Under the pieces are notes generated by a model. The model did no database searches. It worked only from the letters and a program-made list of their open reading frames with translations, and had not been told where the DNA came from. DNA of 64,000 nucleotides from an uncultured Maribacter sp. GTDB lineage: Bacteria > Bacteroidota > Bacteroidia > Flavobacteriales > Flavobacteriaceae. Each line of letters opens with the position of its first letter. Within the stretch, counting starts at the first letter, position 1. Location of the stretch: positions 1-64,000 of the forward strand of contig CANLTE010000004.1 in NCBI GenBank assembly GCA_947493885.1. Direction: 5' to 3'. Position numbers and translations under genes: made by a program. Shown here piece by piece: positions 42,349 through 54,164 of the stretch.

Positions 42349-45062
42349 TTTTTTATAATTTTTGATTCAAGGGTAAAGTTTGGTGACTTAAGAGATACTA
42401 TGTAAACTCCAGGTACAACACCAGATAAATCTGTAGTAGCTATTTTATCATCTACGTTAAGAATTCCTGATTTTATCAATTTCCCTTCAAGTGTGTGCAA
42501 CTGGTATTTAATTTCAGTATTTTTTCCTTGAGGAGGTACTATAGACAATAGGTTTTCTACAGGGTTTGGATAAAGCAAAGGCTCACCTCCTACGTATATT
42601 ATCTCCTCATAAATTCCTTGACAGTCTTTATCTGTTTTTACAAACAAAGTATTTTCCCCTTCGTTTAAGTTTAATTCTACATTCGCATTCTCCGTAACAA
42701 TTAAAGCGCCATTTAATTCTACTTCATATAAATTGCTTCCCACCAAATCCAGTGTTAATTTTTTTCCTGATAAATTAACTTTGGAACTCACCGATAAATC
42801 TTCTGGCTCATCTACTACAACTTCAAAACATTGTTCGTAATCAGCATTAACTGCTGTAGTAATACATACCGTGTAATTTCCAGCAGGAACATTCTCCAAT
42901 AGAGCGATTTTAGTAAAATCTGCATCAAAATTTATTTCATCAATCTTAATGGTATAATCCAGTTCTATTTCCGCACCAATTAATATGCTTCCATTATCAC
43001 TATTTCTACATGTTACTCCAGTTGCAACAATATTAAAATTATTAGATGGTAACGCAAAAACTGCACAACCGCTGGTATTTACAGTTGTTCCTTGCGGAGT
43101 ACCTGGACACAAATCATACGCGTCATCAACACCGTCCTTATCTTCGTCATCCTTAGGGAGAGTTATACAATCTTCACCTGGAAGACCGTAACAGCCCAAA
43201 CCCGCGGCACCATATTTTGGATTCCAACTTATACCTGCCAACCAATCTGAAGCTCCAAACTCATAAGCTCCAATATCCGGACTTACTCCAACAAAACCAT
43301 CAGTAATACCTGGTATTTCTTTTCCCTCATCAATCCCAGGGGATCCAGCCTTTAACCTAAAATCTCCATTACTTTCACTTACAAAAGCATCTGCGGTAAC
43401 TACTAAATTGTTTTGTTTATCTGATTCGGGCTCCCAATTATCATCTCCTCCTAAATTATTCCAAACGTTAACGTTACTAAATGAAGTTCCAGCTAGATGC
43501 CATGCCCCCATTACAGCTTCATTATTAAAAAAAGTATTGTTGTAAACATTAATATCGGTACCATTCCAATTAATTTGTACCGCAGTCCACTCTGTATTCC
43601 AAACAACGTTATGATGCACATCAAAACTTGCAGCATCGTTATCCAAATAAATTCCTGCTGCTTTCTTTTTTGTTCCACTTGAATACGCATCATGAAACCA
43701 ATTGTGATGAATTTCAGTATTAGGCTGTAACCCAACTGTGTAAAACAAAGCACAATCATCTGCTATTAAATTACTTCGAGAAACATCGTTGTACGCAATT
43801 TCATTATCATTACCAAAATATTGCAAACCATCTCTACCTCCATTACTAACAGTATTATTTTTCACAAGAGTATTTACAATACCTCTTACCATTACAGGAG
43901 CATCATATGAGCCTAAATAATTAAAGTCATGAATATAATTGTCTATGATTTCTTGATTATTTCCCTTAGCGTTAATTCCAGATGAAGCTCCAAAGGCAAT
44001 TTCACATTTTTCTATTCTATTATTTGACCCCTCTAGTTTTATACTTGCTAAGCCTGAACTAAAACTATCAACAGCGCCTTGTGTATGCCCACCATAAAAG
44101 GATGAAATTCCGTAAAGTATATTGTTTGTGGTATTAGAATTAGTTGTCCAGCGTGTATCGTCTTCTATATTAATGATACCACCAAAAACTGCTAAGTTTC
44201 TAATTTCAATATATTTTTTGTTTTGAAGATTGATGGTTTCTCGTCGTCTTCTCATTTTCACATCACCATCATTTGGTGCTCCACCTCCAGGTATCTGAAT
44301 AAACAATTCATCCGTATCTTCATCGTAATACCATTCGTTTTGATAATCTAAAGCTTCTTTTACACCTTCCAAGTAAAAATCTCCTAAATCAGATGGAGGG
44401 TGTGCTGTTCGTATCCAATCTTGACTAGCGGTTAAATTAAAATTAACTCTCCCAGATGAACTACTAGTAATTATTCTTTTCCAAGCCAACCAACCAGAAC
44501 CTGGTCTATCTCCATAAAACCAAATCGCCCCACCTGTCCAATCAATATTGGGTATAGAATTTTCTGTCAAGTAAGCCCCGTTAATAACATTCTCTCCACT
44601 ACCTCCAGTATTACGAAGCGTTCCCAACTCAAAAGGATTATCTGAAGTTTTGTTTGGCCACCTTGCCAAATCGCACGCAGTTTCAACATGCATAACAAAA
44701 TTTTCTTGACCTAAACTGGAAAAAGGTATTGAAGTTTTATAAACCGAACCTGCTTCTTGCGTCCATCCAGAAAGTGCCTCCATAGCACTTATTACAACGC
44801 GTTCACCGGGGTATGACTGAAATATTATAGGCATTCCGGCTGCACCAGAGTTCAATGGTGTCAAGGTTTCTTCATAAACCCCCTCTCGAATATATACGAT
44901 ATCTCCTGCGACAGCCTCTGTTGCTGCTTTCGTAATTGTTAAATACGGATTTGCTTCGGTTCCGTCATTAGCATCATCCCCTCCTTTTGCTACATAAATA
45001 TCTCTAGCAAAAATTTGGAGACTAAACGCACAAAATAAGCATAATAGTAATTTTGTCTTCAT
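42345..45062 (-). CDS. Secreted right-handed beta-helix protein with T9SS sorting domain
   Basis: This is a 905-residue secreted protein. It has a signal peptide (LLLCLFCAFSLQIFA), a DUF1565-like opening (DIYVAKGGDDANDGTEANPYLTITKAA), and a right-handed beta-helix (about 280-560) with repeated NNIxxN/HHN motifs such as IEKCEIAFGASSGI and NNTVSNGGRDGLQYFGNDNEIAYNDVS, of the kind found in polysaccharide lyases and glycosidases. A TSP3-like calcium segment (DKDGVDDAYDLCPGTPQG) follows, then a cysteine-containing region, and a C-terminal type A sorting domain (LLYPNPVENLLSIVPP ... GVYIVSLKSPNFTLESKIIKK). Substrate is not evident. It is probably cell-surface attached and paired with the FN3 lipoprotein. 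Confidence 0.9.
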   Translation of the reverse strand: MKTKLLLCLFCAFSLQIFARDIYVAKGGDDANDGTEANPYLTITKAATEAVAGDIVYIREGVYEETLTPLNSGAAGMPIIFQSYPGERVVISAMEALSGWTQEAGSVYKTSIPFSSLGQENFVMHVETACDLARWPNKTSDNPFELGTLRNTGGSGENVINGAYLTENSIPNIDWTGGAIWFYGDRPGSGWLAWKRIITSSSSGRVNFNLTASQDWIRTAHPPSDLGDFYLEGVKEALDYQNEWYYDEDTDELFIQIPGGGAPNDGDVKMRRRRETINLQNKKYIEIRNLAVFGGIINIEDDTRWTTNSNTTNNILYGISSFYGGHTQGAVDSFSSGLASIKLEGSNNRIEKCEIAFGASSGINAKGNNQEIIDNYIHDFNYLGSYDAPVMVRGIVNTLVKNNTVSNGGRDGLQYFGNDNEIAYNDVSRSNLIADDCALFYTVGLQPNTEIHHNWFHDAYSSGTKKKAAGIYLDNDAASFDVHHNVVWNTEWTAVQINWNGTDINVYNNTFFNNEAVMGAWHLAGTSFSNVNVWNNLGGDDNWEPESDKQNNLVVTADAFVSESNGDFRLKAGSPGIDEGKEIPGITDGFVGVSPDIGAYEFGASDWLAGISWNPKYGAAGLGCYGLPGEDCITLPKDDEDKDGVDDAYDLCPGTPQGTTVNTSGCAVFALPSNNFNIVATGVTCRNSDNGSILIGAEIELDYTIKIDEINFDADFTKIALLENVPAGNYTVCITTAVNADYEQCFEVVVDEPEDLSVSSKVNLSGKKLTLDLVGSNLYEVELNGALIVTENANVELNLNEGENTLFVKTDKDCQGIYEEIIYVGGEPLLYPNPVENLLSIVPPQGKNTEIKYQLHTLEGKLIKSGILNVDDKIATTDLSGVVPGVYIVSLKSPNFTLESKIIKK

Positions 45063-45174
45063 AGAAAATTATTTTGTCTAAAAATATGTCTATTAAAAAC
45101 TAACTACCCCCTCATATGTCTAAAAAAGTGGAACAAATGTTGAAACTTAAATATAAACACAAACCAATTAACAA

Positions 45175-48028
<2,854 letters not shown>

Positions 48029-48514
48029 TTATAAACTTTTAAGCATCCAAACCGGACATGAAAAATGCCCTGTATCCCCCATAGGCTCATCTATGTATTC
48101 AAATCCACTTTTCATATACAGTTTTTGCGCAGCTTTCATATAAGGCATGGTTTCTAAATAGCATTTTTCAAAACCATATTCTTTTGCTTTGTTTATACAA
48201 ATTTTCATCATTTTACTCCCCAAACCCCTACCCCTTGCCTCTTCTAAGAAATACATTTTTTGCAACTCACATACATTGCCCTCAAAGTTATCTAGTTGTG
48301 CTACTCCTGCACATCCAATAATTTCCCCTTGATCTTCAACCACAAAATACGTAGCCTTAGGAACATCATAATTTTCATACATAAAATCCAAAGCCTTATC
48401 AGCATATGCAGTTCCCACTTTTGGAACACCAATATCAATTAAAACCTGACGAATAACCATAGCAACATTACTGTTATCCTCTGGCCTAATTTCTCTTATA
48501 ATTGCAGTTTCCAT
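48029..48514 (-). CDS. GNAT-family N-acetyltransferase
   Basis: This 161-residue protein has the GNAT motif A: VCELQKMYFLEEARGRGLGSKMMKICINKAKEYGF, where RGRGLG is the acetyl-CoA pyrophosphate loop, followed by CYLETMPYMKAAQKLYMKSGFEYI. The substrate is unknown. It is the first gene of the prmC-ligA transcript. Its TAGATTTG promoter box ends only 7 bases before the ATG. Confidence 0.88.
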   Translation of the reverse strand: METAIIREIRPEDNSNVAMVIRQVLIDIGVPKVGTAYADKALDFMYENYDVPKATYFVVEDQGEIIGCAGVAQLDNFEGNVCELQKMYFLEEARGRGLGSKMMKICINKAKEYGFEKCYLETMPYMKAAQKLYMKSGFEYIDEPMGDTGHFSCPVWMLKSL

Positions 48515-48521
48515 AAAATTG

Positions 48522-48529
48522 CAAATCTA
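48522..48529 (-). promoter_or_regulatory. -7 element of the GNAT-prmC-ligA operon (TAGATTTG)
   Basis: CAAATCTA on plus reads TAGATTTG on minus, an exact match, 7 bases before ATG 48514. Confidence 0.5.
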
Positions 48530-48544
48530 TATGTTTTATTGTTC

Positions 48545-48552
48545 TATTTTTG
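48545..48552 (+). promoter_or_regulatory. -7 element of the ribD operon (TATTTTTG)
   Basis: Exact TAnnTTTG match ending 4 bases before the GTG start of ribD at 48557. A TTG at 48519-48521 lies 23 bases upstream. The mRNA could start at or very near the start codon. Confidence 0.5.
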
Positions 48553-48556
48553 TGAA

Positions 48557-49603
48557 GTGAAGATACACGAAAAATATATTTCCCGATGTATTCAATTAGG
48601 TAAAAATGGCCTTGGAACTACTGCTCCAAATCCTATGGTAGGGAGTGTAATTGTTCATAATAAAAAAATTATTGGAGAAGGTTTCACAAGTCCTTATGGC
48701 GGCTCGCATGCAGAGATAAATGCTATTAGAAGTGTACAAAACAAATTGCTTTTAGCGAAATCCACATTATATGTAACCTTAGAACCCTGTTCTCATTTTG
48801 GCAATACTCCACCATGTGCTAATTTAATTGTACAACATAAAATACCTAAAGTTATAATTGGTATTACAGACCCTAACCCATTGGTTTCAGGTAAAGGAAT
48901 ACAAATATTAAAAGATGCTGGATGTGAAGTTATTTTTGGTGTTTTAGAAAATGAGTGCCGTGAGCACCATAAGCGTTTTCTTTGTTCTCAAGAAAATAAA
49001 AGACCGTTCGTTATTTTAAAATGGGCAGAAACTTCAGACGGATTCATTGCTCCAAATCAGAAACTAAGAAACAACAACCCTCAACCTCATTGGATTACCA
49101 ACAAACACTCAAGACAATTGGTTCATAAATGGCGTAGTGAAGAGCAAGCTATTCTAGCTGGAACCAACACCATTATTGAAGACAACCCAAAACTTAATAC
49201 TCGAAGTTGGAAAGGAAAAAGCCCCATACGGATTGTAATTGACCGTCAATTAAAAACACCAGGTGATTTTAATGTTTTTGACAATAGTTGTAAAACTATC
49301 GTAATAAATGAAAAAGCTACAAAAAACGTTGAAAACACATATTTCGAAAAAATAGATTTTTCTAAAAATCTTCCAATAGAAATATGTAAAATAGCGTATA
49401 AGCATAATATTTCAAGCATATTAGTTGAAGGAGGAGGCAAAACACTTCAATCCTTTATTGAAGGAAATTTATGGGATGAAGCATACATTTTTAAAAGTGA
49501 AAATGTATTTAAAAAAGGAGTTAAATCTCCTACTATACAAGGGAAAATGATAACAGCGTTCCAAATACGAACCGACCAATTACTTATTTTGAAAAATGAT
49601 TAA
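48557..49603 (+). CDS. ribD: Riboflavin biosynthesis deaminase/reductase RibD
   Basis: This 348-residue bifunctional enzyme carries out the deaminase and reductase steps of riboflavin synthesis. The N-terminal cytidine-deaminase-like domain has the zinc site SHAEINAI and EPCSHFGNTPPCANLI. The C-terminal reductase domain begins near KRPFVILKWAETSDGFIAP, with WRSEEQAILAGTNTIIEDNPKLNTR and SILVEGGGKTLQSFI. The track starts at TTG 48539. GTG 48557 (read as MKIHEKYISRCIQLGKNGLG) fits the family start and the promoter position, so it is preferred. It overlaps the HAD gene by 8 bases. Confidence 0.93.
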   Translation: MKIHEKYISRCIQLGKNGLGTTAPNPMVGSVIVHNKKIIGEGFTSPYGGSHAEINAIRSVQNKLLLAKSTLYVTLEPCSHFGNTPPCANLIVQHKIPKVIIGITDPNPLVSGKGIQILKDAGCEVIFGVLENECREHHKRFLCSQENKRPFVILKWAETSDGFIAPNQKLRNNNPQPHWITNKHSRQLVHKWRSEEQAILAGTNTIIEDNPKLNTRSWKGKSPIRIVIDRQLKTPGDFNVFDNSCKTIVINEKATKNVENTYFEKIDFSKNLPIEICKIAYKHNISSILVEGGGKTLQSFIEGNLWDEAYIFKSENVFKKGVKSPTIQGKMITAFQIRTDQLLILKND

Positions 49604-50198
49604 AAATATAATTTTTGATTTTGGAGACATCTTCATAAATCTTGACAAAAAAGCTGTTTTTCAAGAAATGGCAAAGTTTGGTTTTACAGAGCTTACCCCT
49701 GAAATAAATACAATCACCAATGCATACGAAAAAGGATTAATAAGTTCAACGGAATTTATATGCAAACTAAATATAATCTTCCCTCAGGCAACTACCGAAA
49801 AAATAAGTAATGCATGGAATTCTATTATCTTAGATTTTCCAGAGTATCGTTTAGACTTCATTAAAGATTTAGCTAAAGAAAAATCACACAAGCTGTTTCT
49901 TTTAAGTAACACAAACGCTTTACATATCGAAAAAGTAATAGAAAATATGGGACTAGATAGGTATCATGCTTTTAAAGCTTGTTTTCACAAGTTTTACCTC
50001 TCGCATGAAATTAACTTAAGAAAACCCAATGAAGATATTTACACATTTGTTTTAAAGGAAAATAACTTAATAGCAGAAGAGACCTTTTTTATTGATGACA
50101 CTAAAGAAAATACAAATACTGCTGAAAAAATAGGTATCAAAAGCTGGAATCTTTTAGTAGGAAAAGAAGATGTTATTAATCTAAAAAAACACTTATAA
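49596..50198 (+). CDS. HAD-superfamily hydrolase
   Basis: This 200-residue phosphatase-like protein has motif I IIFDFGDIFINLD (nucleophile Asp8), motif II FLLSNTNALH, and motif III/IV LRKPNEDIYTFV and ETFFIDDTKENTNTAEKIGIKSW. It belongs to the HAD-IA group with sugar- or nucleotide-phosphate substrates. Its position directly after ribD is notable because the riboflavin pathway needs a phosphatase of this class to dephosphorylate the RibD product. That link is inference. It abuts the transporter gene with no gap. Confidence 0.88.
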   Translation: MIKNIIFDFGDIFINLDKKAVFQEMAKFGFTELTPEINTITNAYEKGLISSTEFICKLNIIFPQATTEKISNAWNSIILDFPEYRLDFIKDLAKEKSHKLFLLSNTNALHIEKVIENMGLDRYHAFKACFHKFYLSHEINLRKPNEDIYTFVLKENNLIAEETFFIDDTKENTNTAEKIGIKSWNLLVGKEDVINLKKHL

Positions 50199-51062
50199 AT
50201 GCTAGATCTTGTTTTTAGTGTCCTATTCACGGGCTTAATATTTGTAATATTTAAACTTTTTGGAGTTTATAAAGTTCAAACATTTTATGCTATTATCACC
50301 AACTATGTTGTAGCATGTATTGTTGGTTTATTTTTGTATGATGGCAACGTGAAACTTACGGAAATTCCTAACAAAAATTGGTTTCTTGGAACGTTAGCCC
50401 TTGGTTTGTTATTCATTATAGTTTTCAACCTAATGGCGGCCACAGCACAAAAAGTAGGTGTTTCTGTGGCTTCGGTGGCCACAAAAATGTCATTTGTTAT
50501 TCCTGTAATTTTTGGAGTTTTTTTATACAAAGAAGTAATTGATGTTTATAAGATAATTGGTATTTTACTTGCTATTAGTGCAATTTACTTTGCTTCTGCA
50601 AAAGAAACTAAATCAGAAATCAAAAAAATTTCATACCTACTACCAATTCTTGTTTTTTTAGGTTCTGGATTTATTGATGTTGCACTCAAATATTTTCAAG
50701 AAAAAAAAGTGTCTCAGAGTGAATTTTCTTTGTTTTCAGCTGCAGTCTTTGGTTCTGCAGCTACCATAGGATTAATCATTATACTAATACAATCAAGTAA
50801 AAAACCTTTAAAAATTAATTTAAAAAATATACTGGGAGGTATTGCTCTTGGGGTTCCCAATTTTTTCTCCATATTCTTTTTACTAAAAGCGTTAAATAAC
50901 AAAAACCTAACAAGCGTATCAATATTTACGATAAACAATGTCGCAATTGTAATGTTCTCTACTTTTCTAGGTATTCTTTTGTTTAAAGAACGTATGAGCG
51001 TCAAAAATTGGGGAGGCATTGTTTTAGCGGTAGCAAGTATTTTAGTTGTAGCTTTATCATAA
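50199..51062 (+). CDS. EamA/DMT-family transporter
   Basis: This 287-residue membrane protein has about ten hydrophobic helices in two halves, each with an EamA-like repeat (VGVSVASVATKMSFVIPVIFGVFLYKEVI; LTSVSIFTINNVAIVMFSTFLGILLFKERM). Members export metabolites. The substrate is unknown. It starts directly after the HAD gene and ends with TAATG, where the stop of this gene overlaps the ATG of yigZ. Confidence 0.88.
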   Translation: MLDLVFSVLFTGLIFVIFKLFGVYKVQTFYAIITNYVVACIVGLFLYDGNVKLTEIPNKNWFLGTLALGLLFIIVFNLMAATAQKVGVSVASVATKMSFVIPVIFGVFLYKEVIDVYKIIGILLAISAIYFASAKETKSEIKKISYLLPILVFLGSGFIDVALKYFQEKKVSQSEFSLFSAAVFGSAATIGLIIILIQSSKKPLKINLKNILGGIALGVPNFFSIFFLLKALNNKNLTSVSIFTINNVAIVMFSTFLGILLFKERMSVKNWGGIVLAVASILVVALS

Positions 51063-51673
51063 TGAAATCTACTTCTGACGTATTCAAAACCATTGCTATG
51101 CCTATTGAAGAAGTACTCCACAAAGAAAAGAAAAGCAAGTTTTATGGCTATGCTTTCCCTGTGCAAAACGAGGATGAGATAAAATCAATATTAGAGAAAC
51201 TGCATAAAAAACATCATACCGCGAACCATGTGTGTTATGCCTGGCAGCTTGGTATTTTTAACCCAAGATATAGAGCAAATGATGATGGAGAACCAAATAA
51301 CTCAGCTGGTTTACCCATTTACGGTCAAATACAATCATATGATGTTACCAACATTCTGGTTGCTGTAGCCAGAATATTTGGTGGTACAAAGCTAGGTATT
51401 GGAGGCTTGATAAACGCATACAAAACTACCGCTCAATTAACTTTAGAAGGTGCTTCTATCATTGAATTAACGGTTAAAGAAAATTTTATGCTCATTTTTG
51501 ACTACCATATTATGGATAAGGTAATGCGTATAATAAAGCAACATCAACTAGAAGTAATTTCTCAAAAAATGGAAATACATTGCGAGGTAATAGTTTCGGT
51601 ACGAAAAAATGATGCCGATAAACTCGAAAATATACTTTCCGGTATTTATGAAATGGACTTCAAAAAAATATAA
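51062..51673 (+). CDS. YigZ/IMPACT-family protein
   Basis: This 203-residue protein has the UPF0029/Impact N-terminal domain (SKFYGYAFPVQNEDEIKSILEKLHKKHHTANHVCYAW; RANDDGEPNNSAGLPI; ARIFGGTKLGIGGLINAYKTTAQL) and a small C-terminal ferredoxin-like domain. The family is linked to translation control but its bacterial role is unsettled. The track ORF starts at TTG 51008; ATG 51062 is preferred because it overlaps the previous stop and begins the family sequence. Last gene of the ribD transcript. Confidence 0.92.
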   Translation: MKSTSDVFKTIAMPIEEVLHKEKKSKFYGYAFPVQNEDEIKSILEKLHKKHHTANHVCYAWQLGIFNPRYRANDDGEPNNSAGLPIYGQIQSYDVTNILVAVARIFGGTKLGIGGLINAYKTTAQLTLEGASIIELTVKENFMLIFDYHIMDKVMRIIKQHQLEVISQKMEIHCEVIVSVRKNDADKLENILSGIYEMDFKKI

Positions 51674-51677
51674 CCGC

Positions 51678-52070
51678 TTACAATTTATCTAAAATATATT
51701 CCGGACAGCGAATTGGTCTTTTCGTTTTTGCATCCATAAATGCTAAAATTGTATTTGCCTCAACCAAAAGTTCGTGGTTTTGATTATAAATTTCATAATC
51801 AAATTCTATCTTCACTGTAGGTGTTTTTTTCAATGTAGTTTTAAGCGTCAACACATCATCGTAGAAAGCAGACCTTTTATAGTTTAGTTGAATACTAACA
51901 ACAGGAAGCATAATTCCGTTTTTTTCCATTTTTTTATATGAAATACCAAAATCTCTCAACCACTCAATTCTCCCCATTTCCAAGTACTGCGGGTAGTTTC
52001 CGTGGTACACAACCCCCATTTGATCTGTTTCTCCATACCTTACCCTAAAAGAAATTTTGTTAAAGTTCAT
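51678..52070 (-). CDS. Acyl-CoA thioesterase, YbgC/FadM type
   Basis: This 130-residue hotdog-fold protein has the catalytic-region motif RYGETDQMGVVYHGNYPQYLEMGRIEWLRDFG, where the Asp in ETDQMGVVYHGNY is the general base in 4-hydroxybenzoyl-CoA thioesterases. It ends with AFMDAKTKRPIRCPEYI. It hydrolyses acyl-CoA esters. The exact acyl chain is unknown. It converges on yigZ with a 4-base gap. Confidence 0.92.
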   Translation of the reverse strand: MNFNKISFRVRYGETDQMGVVYHGNYPQYLEMGRIEWLRDFGISYKKMEKNGIMLPVVSIQLNYKRSAFYDDVLTLKTTLKKTPTVKIEFDYEIYNQNHELLVEANTILAFMDAKTKRPIRCPEYILDKL

Positions 52071-52277
52071 AATTATTCAAGTAAAAATTATATCTTTTGT
52101 TCGTTAATATTTTAAGCGTATGAACATGCAAAAAAAAAAGGTTAAATTCAACCCTTTTAGATTTTTTTTTTAGATTATTTGTTCACATATTTGCCCTGCA
52201 CTAATGAATGACCTAGTCATTTAACGATAGGCCTAAAAAGCTTAACCACTAACCAACAAAACACGACTTAATCAATA
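52071..52277. other. Intergenic region upstream of dnaA
   Basis: 207 bases between the divergent thioesterase and dnaA genes. It contains a hairpin (AAAAGGTT ... AACCCTTTT, 52130-52160) followed by a T-run, an inverted repeat AATGAC-CTA-GTCATT (52207-52221), and CATATTTG (52186-52193), one base off the -7 consensus. I see no DnaA-box cluster, so I do not call an origin. Confidence 0.4.
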
Positions 52278-53702
52278 ATGAATGTAACTGCTAATTCCGT
52301 ATGGGACAATTGTTTGGCATTTATCAAAGATAATATCCAACCGCAGGCATTTAAAACATGGTTTGAACCAATTAAACCTGTTAAACTTTCTGATAGCGCA
52401 TTAAGCGTACAAGTACCAAGTAAATTTTTCTACGAATGGCTTGAAGAGCATTACGTTAAACTGTTGAAGGTTGCACTTACAAAGGAGCTAGGTGAAACCG
52501 CTAAGCTAGTTTATGTAATTCGTATGGAAAACACCTATGGAAACAAAGAGCCTTTTACTGAAAAAATTCCGAGTTCAAATAGAGGAGCAATGGGAGCACA
52601 AGAAGTTGATGTTCCTATTAAATCCAAAAATCCAGAACTTAGAAACCCTTTTGTAATTCCTGGTATACGTAATATAAAAATTGAATCTCAATTAAATCCT
52701 AATTATAATTTTGATAATTTTCTTGAAGGAGATTCTAACCGTTTAGCACGTTCAGCGGGTATGGCTGTAGCCAATAAACCGGGCGGAACTTCTTTTAACC
52801 CACTACTTGTTTTTGGAGGAGTCGGCTTAGGTAAAACTCACCTTGCGCATGCTATAGGTGTTGAAATAAAAGATAAATACCCAGAACGCACAGTTCTTTA
52901 CATTTCTGCAGAAAAGTTTACACAGCAGTATATTGAATCTGTTAAGAAAAATACTAGGAATGATTTTATACACTTTTATCAATTAATAGATGTATTAATC
53001 ATTGACGACGTACAATTCCTTTCTGGAAAGTCTGGTACTCAAGATGTATTTTTTCACATATTTAATCATTTACATCAGAACGGCAAGCAAGTAATCCTAA
53101 CATCAGATAAGGCCCCTGTTGACATGCAAGATATTGAGCAACGCTTACTATCTAGATTCAAATGGGGATTATCAGCAGAATTACAAAATCCGGATTACGA
53201 GACACGTATCTCTATACTAAAGAATAAATTATACAGAGACGGTGTTGAAATGCCTGATGACATTATTGACTATGTTGCTAAACATATCAAGTCAAACATT
53301 AGAGAACTGGAAGGTGCCATTATTTCGTTAATTGCACAGTCGTCATTCAATAAAAAAGAAGTAACATTAGAGCTTGCACAGCAGGTGGTTGAGAAGTTTG
53401 TTAAAAACACTAAGCGTGAAGTTTCTATAGATTACATTCAAAAAGTAGTTTCCGATTACTTTGAAATGGATGTTGCGACACTGCAATCTAAGACCAGAAA
53501 AAGACATATTGTTCAAGCACGTCAATTGGCAATGTTTTTTGCAAAAAAGTTTACAAAAGCTTCATTGGCCAGTATTGGTTCACAAATTGGAAAAAGAGAC
53601 CACGCCACTGTATTACATGCATGCAAAACGGTTGACAATTTAGCTGAGACAGACAAGCAGTTTCGTAAATACATAGACGATCTTACTAAAAAACTTTCCT
53701 AA
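52278..53702 (+). CDS. dnaA: Chromosomal replication initiator DnaA
   Basis: This 474-residue AAA+ protein initiates replication. Domain I is near residues 1-90 (VWDNCLAFIKDNIQPQAFKTWFEPIKP). The AAA+ domain has Walker A FGGVGLGKTHLAHAIG (Gly180-Thr187), Walker B LLIIDDVQFLSGK-type (VLIIDDVQFLSGK) and arginine finger EQRLLSRFKWGL. The C-terminal DNA-binding domain has the signature RKRHIVQARQLAMFFAKKFT and IGSQIGKRDHATVLHACK. Length is normal. The phosphatase gene begins 9 bases downstream. Confidence 0.98.
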   Translation: MNVTANSVWDNCLAFIKDNIQPQAFKTWFEPIKPVKLSDSALSVQVPSKFFYEWLEEHYVKLLKVALTKELGETAKLVYVIRMENTYGNKEPFTEKIPSSNRGAMGAQEVDVPIKSKNPELRNPFVIPGIRNIKIESQLNPNYNFDNFLEGDSNRLARSAGMAVANKPGGTSFNPLLVFGGVGLGKTHLAHAIGVEIKDKYPERTVLYISAEKFTQQYIESVKKNTRNDFIHFYQLIDVLIIDDVQFLSGKSGTQDVFFHIFNHLHQNGKQVILTSDKAPVDMQDIEQRLLSRFKWGLSAELQNPDYETRISILKNKLYRDGVEMPDDIIDYVAKHIKSNIRELEGAIISLIAQSSFNKKEVTLELAQQVVEKFVKNTKREVSIDYIQKVVSDYFEMDVATLQSKTRKRHIVQARQLAMFFAKKFTKASLASIGSQIGKRDHATVLHACKTVDNLAETDKQFRKYIDDLTKKLS

Positions 53703-53711
53703 TTTGATTAT

Positions 53712-54164
53712 ATGAAAACCAAAGTATTAATGGTTTGTTTAGGAAACATATGTAGATCTCCATTAGCACAAGGTATTTTACAAAGTAAAGTTGATTCAGA
53801 TAAAGTAGGTGTAGACTCTTGCGGAACAGCGGGCTATCATGTTGGTAAAAGACCTGATTCAAGGTCTATTGATGTTGCTCAAAAACATGGGTTAGATATC
53901 TCAGAACAACGGTGCCGCCAATTATCTGTCAACGATTTTGATGAGTATGATTTAATTTTTGCAATGGATAAAAGCAACTATGCAGACATTTTAGCAAAAA
54001 CTAGGAATGCAGAGCATGCAGCAAAAGTAAAACTACTTTTAAATGAAATTAGTTTAGAAACTGATGAAGTACCTGACCCTTACTATGGTGGAGAGGGAGG
54101 CTTTGAATATGTTTTCCAACTCATAGACAAAGCTTGCGAGGTGATTTCTAAAAAGTTACAATGA
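53712..54164 (+). CDS. Low-molecular-weight protein-tyrosine phosphatase
   Basis: This 150-residue phosphatase has the P-loop VCLGNICRSPLAQGIL with the nucleophilic Cys and Arg, and the catalytic Asp in DEVPDPYYGGEGGFE. It dephosphorylates tyrosine or acts as an arsenate-reductase-like enzyme in some members. The DPYYGG form is typical of phosphotyrosine phosphatases. Its stop overlaps the next gene start by 4 bases. Confidence 0.95.
   Translation: MKTKVLMVCLGNICRSPLAQGILQSKVDSDKVGVDSCGTAGYHVGKRPDSRSIDVAQKHGLDISEQRCRQLSVNDFDEYDLIFAMDKSNYADILAKTRNAEHAAKVKLLLNEISLETDEVPDPYYGGEGGFEYVFQLIDKACEVISKKLQ

Noticed and set aside
52071-52277. Replication origin upstream of dnaA
   Set aside because: No cluster of TTATNCACA-type DnaA boxes is visible; dnaA is often not at oriC in this group.
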